A model generated the notes under the pieces. That model was not told the origin of the DNA and searched no databases. It worked only from the letters and a program-made list of their open reading frames with translations. DNA of 11,883 nucleotides from an uncultured Ruminococcus sp. (lineage in GTDB: Bacteria; Bacillota; Clostridia; Oscillospirales; Ruminococcaceae), in contig CAMAIG010000017.1 of the NCBI GenBank assembly GCA_945835085.1, positions 1-11,883 of the forward strand, read 5' to 3'. A program made the translations under genes and the position numbers. The first letter of the stretch is position 1. The number at the start of each line of letters is the position of its first letter. Below, one piece after another: positions 1-6,785 of this stretch.

Positions 1-6
1 AAACCG

Positions 7-62
7 TGAGGGGAGGGGGAAGTCCGCATTTTTGTTGGGTTTAGTCCTTCCCCCTTCCCTTA
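7..62. repeat. Long hairpin with purine-rich and pyrimidine-rich arms
   Basis: Bases 7-22 pair with 47-62 to form a 16-bp stem (two G-T wobbles in RNA) around a 24-base loop. The core GGGGGAAG / CTTCCCCC is perfect. The left arm is almost all purine. Neither strand has a clear T-run directly after the stem, so it is not a textbook terminator for either direction. It may be the 3' end of a transcript entering from outside the window, or a structured repeat. Bases 63-128 next to it show no gene or motif I recognise. Confidence 0.6.
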
Positions 63-128
63 GGTTGTCCTTTTGCATCCCCCGCCAAATGAACGAGATT
101 TATTATCATAACAGAGAGCAGTAAAAAT

Positions 129-181
129 AAAAAAATCCCCCCGTACAGCTCCAGACAATAATCGTTGAAACAGTACAGAGG
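129..181 (-). terminator. Probable intrinsic terminator of the flavoprotein operon
   Basis: Read on the minus strand, CCTCTGTAC (181-173) pairs with GTACGGGGG (146-138), a 9-bp stem with two G-U pairs. It is followed after GA by a run of seven T (135-129). The loop is long, 26 bases. It begins 13 bases after the stop codon of the FAD-dependent oxidoreductase, the last gene of the minus-strand operon, which fits a transcription end point. Confidence 0.65.
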
Positions 182-193
182 TAAAATGATTTT

Positions 194-1792
194 TCAAATT
201 AAAGGACAAAAAACGCTCATCACAGCACACGCCTGCCTTACTCCGTCCACAGCCGCAGACATTATCCCGCCTGCGTAGCCTGCACCCTCGCCGCAGGGAT
301 AAAGCCCCTCCAGCGTCCTGCTGCACATATTCTCACCTCGTGGTATCCTAACGGGAGAGGAGGTGCGGGTTTCGGGGCCTGTAAGCACTGCACCACCGTC
401 ACCAAAGCATCTCATTCGTCGGGAAAATACACTAAGCCCCTCACGCATGGCGTCCGTTACGAAGGAGGGCAGGAATCTGTCAAAATCACATGGAGTTACG
501 CCGCAGGCATATGTGGGAGAAACGCTTATTCCCGAAAGCTCTGCCCGCTTTTCAAGAAATGCCTTCACCGAACAGGCAGGAGCAGAATAATTCCCGCCCG
601 CTGCCTTGAACGCTTCACGCTCTATCCTTCTTGCAAATTCAACGCCGTCAAGCACGCCGTTTCCGTAATCAGAGGGAGATACCGACACCACAAGAGCAGA
701 GTTTGAATTTCTTCCATCTCTCGCAAATTCGCTCATGCCGTTTGTAACAACAGTATCTCTTTCACTCTGACTGGGCACCACCGTACCTCCCGGGCACATA
801 CAGAAGGTGTAAACGCCTCTGCCGTTTTTAGTGTAGCTCAGCTGATATTCACCCACAGGCAAAGCGGGGTCATTGGCATGAGCGCCGTAAAGACTTCGGT
901 TCACCGCCTCCCGGGTATGCTCTATCCTTGCACCCACCGCAAAGGGCTTAGGCTCCATGGAAATCCCCCGTGAAAGGAGCATCTCAAAGGTGTCACGGGC
1001 GCTGTGACCGATGGCAAGGACAAGGGCGCTGACGGGTATCACCTCACTGCCGTTAACGGTTACGGAGCGTATTTTGCCGTTTCTCTCTCCGATGTCCGTG
1101 ATGCATGAATCAAACCGCACCTCGCCCCCAAGGCTTATTATCTCCCGTCGAATATTTTTCACAACAGTCCTGAGCCTGTCCGTGCCAATATGAGGCTTTG
1201 CCTTGAAAAGTATTTCCTCCGGAGCGCCCATTTTTTCAAGCTCCGAGGAAACGTATCTGCAAAGAGGGTCTTTTATTCTCGTGGTAAGCTTGCCGTCGGA
1301 AAATGTTCCTGCGCCGCCCTCACCGAACTGCACGTTGGTATGCTCGTCAAACTCTCCCGTTTTCCAGAATTTCTCCACCTTTTCCGAGCGGCTGTCGCAG
1401 TCTGCACCCCTCTCAAAAATAAGGGGACGGTAGCCTGCACGGGCAAGGACCAGCCCTGCAAACATTCCCCCGGGTCCAAAGCCAGCAACGGCTATCCTGC
1501 CATCGGGAAGGGTCTTTCCCGTTATCTCAGGCTCAAAGGGAGCGATATCCACAAGGGTGCAAAAATCCTTTGAGCGGCATATTTTTTCCTCCAGACCTTT
1601 GCTTTCAAGCTCTGCCCACACCGAGGAAACTGTCTTTATGTCATTATGCTTTCTTGCGTCAAGAGATATCCTGTGAATGCCCGTGGTAACAGCCTGACGT
1701 GGGAGAATACCTGCCTTTTTCAGAGCAAGGCTTATTATCTCACCATGCTCCGTGCCCACAGGTGCGGGAATATTCTGAATGATGACTGCCAT
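194..1792 (-). CDS. FAD-dependent oxidoreductase, COG2509 family
   Basis: A 532-residue flavoprotein of the COG2509 family (uncharacterised FAD-dependent dehydrogenases); substrate and electron partner are not known. The dinucleotide-binding fold shows as GFGPGG at residues 104-109, then GYRPLIFERG about ten residues on, with the acidic residue that ends the second beta strand. An NVQFGEGGAGTFSDGKL block lies at about 153-169, and a C-terminal CGEGAGYAGG segment at about 504-513 is the usual second FAD contact. The first ~95 residues form the small N-terminal domain typical of the family. There is no signal peptide or membrane segment, so it is cytoplasmic. The ATG start is preceded by GGAGG with 9 bases of spacing, lying against the end of the YitT gene 15 bases upstream. 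It is the last gene of the four-gene operon. Full length; the family call is firm, the function unknown. Confidence 0.93.
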   Translation of the reverse strand: MAVIIQNIPAPVGTEHGEIISLALKKAGILPRQAVTTGIHRISLDARKHNDIKTVSSVWAELESKGLEEKICRSKDFCTLVDIAPFEPEITGKTLPDGRIAVAGFGPGGMFAGLVLARAGYRPLIFERGADCDSRSEKVEKFWKTGEFDEHTNVQFGEGGAGTFSDGKLTTRIKDPLCRYVSSELEKMGAPEEILFKAKPHIGTDRLRTVVKNIRREIISLGGEVRFDSCITDIGERNGKIRSVTVNGSEVIPVSALVLAIGHSARDTFEMLLSRGISMEPKPFAVGARIEHTREAVNRSLYGAHANDPALPVGEYQLSYTKNGRGVYTFCMCPGGTVVPSQSERDTVVTNGMSEFARDGRNSNSALVVSVSPSDYGNGVLDGVEFARRIEREAFKAAGGNYSAPACSVKAFLEKRAELSGISVSPTYACGVTPCDFDRFLPSFVTDAMREGLSVFSRRMRCFGDGGAVLTGPETRTSSPVRIPRGENMCSRTLEGLYPCGEGAGYAGGIMSAAVDGVRQACAVMSVFCPLI

Positions 1793-1807
1793 TATAAAAA
1801 TCCTCCG

Positions 1808-2737
1808 CTATTCGTGATTTGCGCTGAAAATATCCGCAACCTCATTGATGGTGATATATGCGGAGCTGTCGATATCATGAACGATATCCTTCATTTTTCC
1901 TATCTGGAACCTGTTGATAACGAAATAGACAATGGTGCAGCTTTCCTTGGAATAGCCGCCCATTGCGGGGATAGTGGTAACACCGCTGCCGAAAGCCTCC
2001 GACAGTGCCCTTGTGACGCCCTCGGGGTCATGGGTAACGATAAATGCAGCCTTTGAACGGCTAAGACCCTCCACGATAAAATCAAGGGTCTTTAGCGCCG
2101 CAAAATAGGTCACAATGGAATATAGGGGAAGAATCCAGCTGTTAAGGATAATTCCGCAGATAATGTAGAGAATGACGTTATACGCCATGACAAAGGAGCC
2201 GACAGAAATGCCGAGCTTTCCCGAGAAGATGATTGCCAGCACCTCAATGCCGTCGATAGCGCCGCCGAATCTTACCGCAAGACCGCTTCCCACGCCCGAT
2301 ATCACGCCGCCGAAAACCGCACAAAGCAGCAGGTCTGTACCCGCCAGTGGAGATGCCAGTGTAACGTCAATGGGCAGCACGTCCGTTATTAGCCATGCGC
2401 CAACAGAGTACATCGCAACGGTGTAGATAGCATAAAGGGTAAAGTTCACGCCCTGCTTTTTCAGCCCGTAAAGAAACAGGGGGACGTTCAGAAGAATAAG
2501 CAGCAGGGACATGGAAATATAATCGGGAGTAAGCTGTGAAATGAGCATTGATGTTCCCGAAATGCCGCTGTCATAAAGATTTACGGGCATAAGAAAAATC
2601 GTTATTCCAAAGGCGTTTACAAGCCCCGCTATGGTAAGAAAGAGGAAATTTACAGGCTTTAGCTTTTTAAGCTCCGCTGCCGCCCGCAGAATAAGCTCAT
2701 TCTGCCTTTTCTGCTTTTTCTTAGGTTTATTTTTCAT
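1808..2737 (-). CDS. YitT family membrane protein (DUF161 + DUF2179)
   Basis: A 309-residue integral membrane protein of the YitT family. The first ~27 residues are very rich in Lys and Arg, consistent with a cytoplasmic N-terminus. Five or six hydrophobic segments follow at roughly 30-50, 74-92, 100-118, 133-156, 162-198 and 200-215. A soluble C-terminal DUF2179 domain covers about 220-305 (SKAAFIVTHDPEGV near its start, GGYSKE in the middle). The family is widespread in Firmicutes; its transport substrate, if any, is not established. The ATG start has AGGAGA 4 bases upstream, and that site overlaps the TAG stop of the glycosylase gene, so the two are probably translationally coupled. Length and domain order are normal for the family. 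Confidence 0.93.
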   Translation of the reverse strand: MKNKPKKKQKRQNELILRAAAELKKLKPVNFLFLTIAGLVNAFGITIFLMPVNLYDSGISGTSMLISQLTPDYISMSLLLILLNVPLFLYGLKKQGVNFTLYAIYTVAMYSVGAWLITDVLPIDVTLASPLAGTDLLLCAVFGGVISGVGSGLAVRFGGAIDGIEVLAIIFSGKLGISVGSFVMAYNVILYIICGIILNSWILPLYSIVTYFAALKTLDFIVEGLSRSKAAFIVTHDPEGVTRALSEAFGSGVTTIPAMGGYSKESCTIVYFVINRFQIGKMKDIVHDIDSSAYITINEVADIFSANHE

Positions 2738-2745
2738 ATACTCTC

Positions 2746-3561
2746 CTACGTTTTAAGGTTTCTTATGTAATGGAAAAGATACTGCTGAGCGATGCCCTCA
2801 TTGCCCTTTACGCAAAGTGGCAGCCCATTGGGATAATACTGCTCATTTACCCGCTTTATCCACACGTCCACGGGATAAGCGTCTGTGCGGTACATTCCGA
2901 AAAGCAGAACGCACATTGCCACCTTAGGACCGATGCCCTTGACAGTCATAAGCTCCCCTGCAGCCTTATCAAGGGGCAGACCTTTGACCCTCTCAATATC
3001 AAGGCTTCCCGAATTCACACGCTCCGAGCAGTCAGCGATATACTTTGCTCTGAATCCTGCTCTGAGAGGTGCAAGCTCCTCGGGAGTAACGCCCTTCATC
3101 GCAGAAAAATCGGGAAATCCCCCGTACATCTCGCAGAGCCTTCCGATTATCCCCTTTATTCTCGGGATATTGTTGTTCTGGGAGAGTATGAAGGAGATAA
3201 GACATTCCTCGGCGTCCTGCCTGAGAAGCCTTATGCCCGCACCGTATTCACAGGCTTTTTTAAGGGTTTCGTCCTCACAAAATCGGCGTTTCAGCTCGCC
3301 GTAATCAGTACTGAGGTCGAAATAATCTAGCCACACCCCGAGAAAATCTTCCTCGCTGACATTATGGAGGATAAACTCGCCCTTACCGTATTCCTTTTCC
3401 GATATCATAAGGGGGATATTTTTGAAAAAGCCCTTGTATGTGCGGAAATAGTCCGAGGGTATGCTTTCCCAGCGGAATGCTTGTCCGCAGTCAAGAGTAT
3501 CGTCCAGGGAAAGCTCCCTTTCATGCAGTATTATGTCACTGCCGCTTACTTTATAATCCAT
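2746..3561 (-). CDS. ogg: OGG1-type 8-oxoguanine DNA glycosylase/lyase
   Basis: A 271-residue base-excision repair enzyme that removes oxidised guanine and nicks the abasic site. The N-terminal OGG1 domain includes CGQAFRW (25-31). The HhH-GPD core holds SQNNN near 127 and the helix-hairpin-helix VKGIGPK at 207-213, whose Lys213 aligns with the Schiff-base lysine. PVDVW at 230-234 supplies the catalytic Asp232. There is no Fe-S cluster cysteine set, which separates it from MutY/Nth. I chose ATG at 3561 because GGAG lies 5 bases upstream. An in-frame TTG at 3579 would add six residues and overlap the upstream gene, but has no better ribosome site. With the ATG start the gap to the metallophosphoesterase is 10 bases. 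Second gene of the operon. Confidence 0.92.
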   Translation of the reverse strand: MDYKVSGSDIILHERELSLDDTLDCGQAFRWESIPSDYFRTYKGFFKNIPLMISEKEYGKGEFILHNVSEEDFLGVWLDYFDLSTDYGELKRRFCEDETLKKACEYGAGIRLLRQDAEECLISFILSQNNNIPRIKGIIGRLCEMYGGFPDFSAMKGVTPEELAPLRAGFRAKYIADCSERVNSGSLDIERVKGLPLDKAAGELMTVKGIGPKVAMCVLLFGMYRTDAYPVDVWIKRVNEQYYPNGLPLCVKGNEGIAQQYLFHYIRNLKT

Positions 3562-3571
3562 ATGTGCTCCA

Positions 3572-4237
3572 TTAATCAATTATGTATGGCTCGTCAAAAA
3601 CAGCCATGTATTTTGGTGGGACTGCCTTGTTGCGGTGCAGCCTGCCGAAAAGCCACATTCCGAAGGCGGCAGTGCCCTTTAACTCGTCAAAATAAACATT
3701 AAGCCTGTTCATGATAGGCACCTTTCTGTCCGTGTTCAGAAACTCCGCAATTGAGGCAGGTGGCTCATGGGTGATGATGAAATCTGCCTTGTTTCCCTTT
3801 TGTGAAATAAGCTCCTTAAAGCCTTCAAGCTCCCCTTCACCGGGAAGAGTGCGGGCAAGGGCAGGATTTTCGTTAAGAGAATCGGGGTCCTCCTGCTGTC
3901 CGCCGCCGCAGACTATGAAGCTTTTCCCGTCTATCTCAAATATCCCCGGCATCAGCATATAGAGATTGCCGCCCAATGCCCTTGCTCTGCCCCCAAGAAG
4001 GGTCGTTTCGGGATATTTTTCCAGCAGCTCGGGATTGTCGTGGCTGCCTGTGATAAAAAGGGTGGTGAATTTCTTTGAGCCTATTTTTCTGAGAACAGCA
4101 CTTTCCTTTTCGGAGCCGTCCCAGACAAACCCGAAATCCCCCGCAATAAATAGATAGTCCCCCTTTTTCAGCGACCTTATCCTTTTATGCGAAAAGCGGC
4201 TGTAATCTCCGTGTGTATCGGAAATCACGCATATCAT
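3572..4237 (-). CDS. Divergent calcineurin-like metallophosphoesterase
   Basis: A 221-residue single-domain protein of the calcineurin-like phosphoesterase superfamily; substrate unknown. Motif I is SDTHGD (Asp7, His9), motif II GDFG (Asp34), motif IV ITHEPP (His157). Two metal-ligand positions differ from the superfamily. The GNH[D/E] block reads GSHDN, so the metal-binding Asn is Ser65. The GHxH block reads GRLH, so its first His is Arg199, with His201 kept. The enzyme may therefore bind one metal only, use another geometry, or be inactive. It has no signal peptide. The start ATG has AGGGGG 7 bases upstream. It is the first gene of the four-gene minus-strand operon and lies 91 bases after the GH13 gene. 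A possible -35 (TTGACA at 4315-4310) has only a poor -10 (TATGTG), so its own promoter is uncertain. Confidence 0.85.
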   Translation of the reverse strand: MICVISDTHGDYSRFSHKRIRSLKKGDYLFIAGDFGFVWDGSEKESAVLRKIGSKKFTTLFITGSHDNPELLEKYPETTLLGGRARALGGNLYMLMPGIFEIDGKSFIVCGGGQQEDPDSLNENPALARTLPGEGELEGFKELISQKGNKADFIITHEPPASIAEFLNTDRKVPIMNRLNVYFDELKGTAAFGMWLFGRLHRNKAVPPKYMAVFDEPYIID

Positions 4238-4274
4238 GCTGATACCCCCTGCCTGACATTGATTTGTTTATCAA

Positions 4275-4307
4275 ATATCCCGAAAGCACATAATGCCTCC
4301 GGGATAT
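4275..4307 (-). terminator. Hairpin after the GH13 gene, weak terminator
   Basis: On the minus strand ATATCCCG (4307-4300) pairs with CGGGATAT (4282-4275). The stem continues inward as G-AGGCA / TGCTT-T with two wobble pairs, giving 14 bp and a 5-base TTATG loop. Only ATATTTGAT follows, so the U-run is poor. It begins 21 bases after the GH13 stop. It may terminate part of the transcription, or protect the mRNA 3' end while allowing read-through into the metallophosphoesterase operon. Confidence 0.55.
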
Positions 4308-4328
4308 CCTGTCAAAAATGTATGGTTA

Positions 4329-6062
4329 TTACTGCATAGCTTCGATAAATTCAAATCTCGGCTTGATGCTTCCGTGGTCGTTAACGTCCTCAAGGAACAT
4401 ATTGAGAGGACGCACCCATACCTTAGGCTTGTCATATATCTGCATATAAACGACCATTTCCTCGCAGCTTTCGTGGTCGTGAGCCACATTCAGCACCACA
4501 TAATCGCCGCCCTTGAAATGCCTGTAATGACCGCCGATAACGATCTTTCTTCCCTGAGGTACACCGACAGAGGGAGTGCCCTTCTGAACGGGTGCAGTTG
4601 TGGGAGCGGGTGCTTCTTCCTTAACAGGCTCGGTCTTGACAGGCTCCGCAGGCATTGGAGCGGGAGTGGAAACGGGAGCAGCCACAGGCTTTTCCTCCTG
4701 CTTCGGAGCGGGAAGATTTGCGTCCACAAGTATCATAGAATGATTTTTGGGAACGGTAATGCTTGCGTTTGAGCCGTTTACATCAAAGCACCTGCCTGTA
4801 AGACGGTCTGCAAGTCGGCTGTATTTGCTGTTGAAATTGAAGGTGTAGTCGCCGTCGCTGATGTTAAGTGCGATATATACCACCTGACCGTCCAGCTCGC
4901 GCTGATAGAGGAAGGTCTGGTTTTTGAGGTCTATTTTTTTGTAAGCACCCGACTGGAGAGCGGGCAGCTCGCTTCTTATTGCACCCAGCGCCGAGATATG
5001 AGCAAGGAGAGCGTCGTCACGTCCGGGAATGTCATCAAGCTCCAGGCATGGACGTATAGCTATATCCGCATCTGCACCCCTGCCCTTAGCGCCCTTGATG
5101 CCGAACTCGCTTCCGTAATAGATGGAGGGAACGCCGTACATGGTGTACATAAGGGTATAGCAGCAGCCTATCCTGTCATAATCGGTGAGCTGGCTTGCAA
5201 GCCTTGCAACGTCGTGGTTATCCACAAAGTTGTACATATAGATGTCGCCGTACTGACCCAGCTGATACTCGATGGAATGTGCTATCTCAAAATAGTTGCG
5301 GTCGTTGTGTGAGGAATAAATTCCCTTGTAGCACTGATAATTTGTAACGCAGTCGAACATCTCGGGATTAGCCCAGCGGCGGTAGTCACCGTGGATTATC
5401 TCGCCCATGAGCCAGAAATCGGGCTTCATATTACGGGTAAAGGTATGTATCCTCTTGATAAAATCATTGTCAAGGCAATCGGCAGCGTCGAAACGGATAC
5501 CGTCGATATCCCACTCGTCTATCCACATTTTAACAGCGTCAAGGAGATATTCAACCACCTCGTTGTTTCTGAGATTGAGCTTTACAAGGTCATAGCAGTT
5601 GTTCCAGCCCTCATACCAGAAGCCGTCGTTATAGGGGGAATTGCCGCCGAAATTAAGATTGCAGAACCAGCCGCAGTAGCGGGAATTGTTACGGTTTGCA
5701 CAAACGTCCTTAAAAGCGGCGTGCTCTCTGCCCACATGATTGAAAACTCCGTCGAGAATTACTCTGATGCCGTTGTCATGGAGAGCCTTGCACACGTCCT
5801 TGAAATCCTCGTTGGTGCCGAGGCGTGCGTCAATTTTCTTGTAATCGGTGGTATCGTAGCCGTGAGCCGCAGACTCAAAGATAGGTCCGAGGTATACTGC
5901 ATTTATGTGCATTGATTTGAGATGGGGCACCCACTCAATTATTTTTCTTATCCTGTGCTGCTCCGAGGTGCATTCGGCTCTTGTGCGTTCACAGCCGCAG
6001 AAGCCCATGGGATAGATGTGATAAATAGCGGACTTTTTTATCCACTGAGGAGAATTTGACAT
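4329..6062 (-). CDS. GH13 alpha-amylase-family enzyme with C-terminal DUF1653-like domain
   Basis: A 577-residue glycoside hydrolase of family 13, probably acting on maltodextrins or starch fragments in the cytoplasm, because there is no signal peptide. The (beta/alpha)8 barrel covers about 10-370. It shows DGVFNH (104-109), GIRFDAA with nucleophile Asp192, MGE with acid/base Glu221, and FVDNHD with the third catalytic Asp284; all are present, so it should be active. A beta-sandwich domain follows (about 370-450). Residues ~451-503 are a Pro/Ala/Glu/Lys/Thr-rich linker. Residues ~504-573 (GGHYRHFKGGDYVV near the start, WVRPLNMFLE at 549-558) match my memory of DUF1653, normally a stand-alone small protein. 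The exact specificity (neopullulanase, maltogenic or alpha-amylase) cannot be read from sequence. The start ATG has AAAGGGTGA about 6 bases upstream. It has its own promoter at 6161-6133. Confidence 0.94.
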   Translation of the reverse strand: MSNSPQWIKKSAIYHIYPMGFCGCERTRAECTSEQHRIRKIIEWVPHLKSMHINAVYLGPIFESAAHGYDTTDYKKIDARLGTNEDFKDVCKALHDNGIRVILDGVFNHVGREHAAFKDVCANRNNSRYCGWFCNLNFGGNSPYNDGFWYEGWNNCYDLVKLNLRNNEVVEYLLDAVKMWIDEWDIDGIRFDAADCLDNDFIKRIHTFTRNMKPDFWLMGEIIHGDYRRWANPEMFDCVTNYQCYKGIYSSHNDRNYFEIAHSIEYQLGQYGDIYMYNFVDNHDVARLASQLTDYDRIGCCYTLMYTMYGVPSIYYGSEFGIKGAKGRGADADIAIRPCLELDDIPGRDDALLAHISALGAIRSELPALQSGAYKKIDLKNQTFLYQRELDGQVVYIALNISDGDYTFNFNSKYSRLADRLTGRCFDVNGSNASITVPKNHSMILVDANLPAPKQEEKPVAAPVSTPAPMPAEPVKTEPVKEEAPAPTTAPVQKGTPSVGVPQGRKIVIGGHYRHFKGGDYVVLNVAHDHESCEEMVVYMQIYDKPKVWVRPLNMFLEDVNDHGSIKPRFEFIEAMQ

Positions 6063-6118
6063 TATAAGTCACCCTTTCCGATAAACATAAGAAACAGAGC
6101 AGCCCGCACCGTTTCTCC

Positions 6119-6128
6119 AACAATTGTT
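6119..6128. promoter_or_regulatory. Palindrome AACAATTGTT at the GH13 transcription start
   Basis: A perfect 10-base inverted repeat placed where the GH13 promoter should start transcription, a usual position for a repressor operator. No cognate regulator can be named from sequence. A second perfect palindrome, ACAATATTGT, lies at 6190-6199, about 30 bases upstream of the -35 box. Short AT-rich palindromes also arise by chance. Confidence 0.3.
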
Positions 6129-6132
6129 ATAC

Positions 6133-6161
6133 ATTATATCACATAATCGCCTTTTTGGCAA
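6133..6161 (-). promoter_or_regulatory. Sigma-A promoter of the GH13 gene
   Basis: Read on the minus strand, -35 TTGCCA (6161-6156), a 17-base spacer and -10 TATAAT (6138-6133): 11 of 12 consensus bases. The expected start of transcription is near 6126, giving a leader of about 64 bases before the GH13 ATG. Confidence 0.7.
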
Positions 6162-6296
6162 TAGTTGATTTATACAAACTGCATAATGCACAATATTGTC
6201 TATAAAATTTCGGCAATGCAAATAATTATTATGATGATAAAAAGAGGGGAAAGTTAATATTTTTTGAAAAATCGGTCTGTGCCGGTGAATGAGAAG

Positions 6297-6325
6297 TTGA
6301 CATATCAATTGCAATCGGCTATAAT
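6297..6325 (+). promoter_or_regulatory. Consensus sigma-A promoter of the HD-sbcD operon
   Basis: TTGACA (6297-6302), exactly 17 bases, then TATAAT (6320-6325): a full 12 of 12 match to the sigma-A consensus. Transcription should start near 6332, so the leader is only about 15 bases and consists of little more than the AAGGAGGG ribosome site (6333-6340). This predicts strong expression unless repressed. Confidence 0.8.
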
Positions 6326-6346
6326 AAAGGAAAAGGAGGGAGAAAA

Positions 6347-6784
6347 ATGATCTATACTCCCATGACAAAGCTGGCACTCATAACCGCATTCAAAGCCCAT
6401 GAGGGTCAGACCGACCGCAGCGGACTGCCTTATATCTTCCACCCCTATCACCTGGCAGAGCAGATGACAAACGAAACCGAAACCGCCGCTGCCCTTCTCC
6501 ATGACGTAATCGAGGACACGGACATGACAGCCGATGACCTGAGAAGCGCAGGCATTTCCGAGGAAATAATCACCGTTGTGACCCTTCTTACCCATGAGGA
6601 GGGGACGGACTATTTCGATTACGTCCGCAGGCTGAAGGACAACCCCGCCGCAAGAGCCGTGAAGCTTGCAGACCTTGCCCATAACAGCGATACCACCCGC
6701 CTTGATACCGTCACTCAGCACGACCTTGACCGCCTTGAAAAATACAAAAGGGCACGCAGGATAATTCTTGGGGAGGAGGACTGA
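6347..6784 (+). CDS. Stand-alone HD hydrolase, (p)ppGpp hydrolase-like
   Basis: A 145-residue HD-domain protein resembling the hydrolase half of RelA/SpoT and the small alarmone hydrolases (MESH1 type), which remove the 3' pyrophosphate of (p)ppGpp. Residues match the metal and catalytic set in order: QTDRSGLPYIFHP (21-33, with His32), LLHDVIEDTD (50-59, His52, Asp53, Glu56, Asp57) and KLADLAHNSD (106-115, Asp109, Asn113). There is no synthetase, TGS or ACT domain, so it cannot make alarmone. It is a single-domain cytoplasmic enzyme. The ribosome site AAGGAGGG lies 6 bases before the ATG. The next gene, sbcD, begins 1 base after its TGA stop. The fold call is firm; the substrate is inferred, and other nucleotides are possible for this subgroup. 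Confidence 0.88.
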   Translation: MIYTPMTKLALITAFKAHEGQTDRSGLPYIFHPYHLAEQMTNETETAAALLHDVIEDTDMTADDLRSAGISEEIITVVTLLTHEEGTDYFDYVRRLKDNPAARAVKLADLAHNSDTTRLDTVTQHDLDRLEKYKRARRIILGEED

Positions 6785-6785
6785 A

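Noticed and set aside
3562..3579. Longer start (TTG at 3579) for the OGG1-type glycosylase
   Set aside because: It would overlap the upstream gene by 8 bases and use a weak codon. The ATG at 3561 has GGAG 5 bases upstream.
4287..4315. Firm promoter for the metallophosphoesterase operon
   Set aside because: TTGACA is exact, but the -10 at 17 bases (TATGTG) matches only three of six. The element overlaps the hairpin, so it is mentioned only as a possibility.
6308..6321. CcpA cre site near the HD promoter (TTGCAATCGGCTAT)
   Set aside because: It matches the left half of the cre consensus, but the right half has lost key positions.
6768..6785. TTG start six codons upstream for sbcD
   Set aside because: The codons lie within the GGGGAGGAGG ribosome site. 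The family starts at MKLIHTSDLH.
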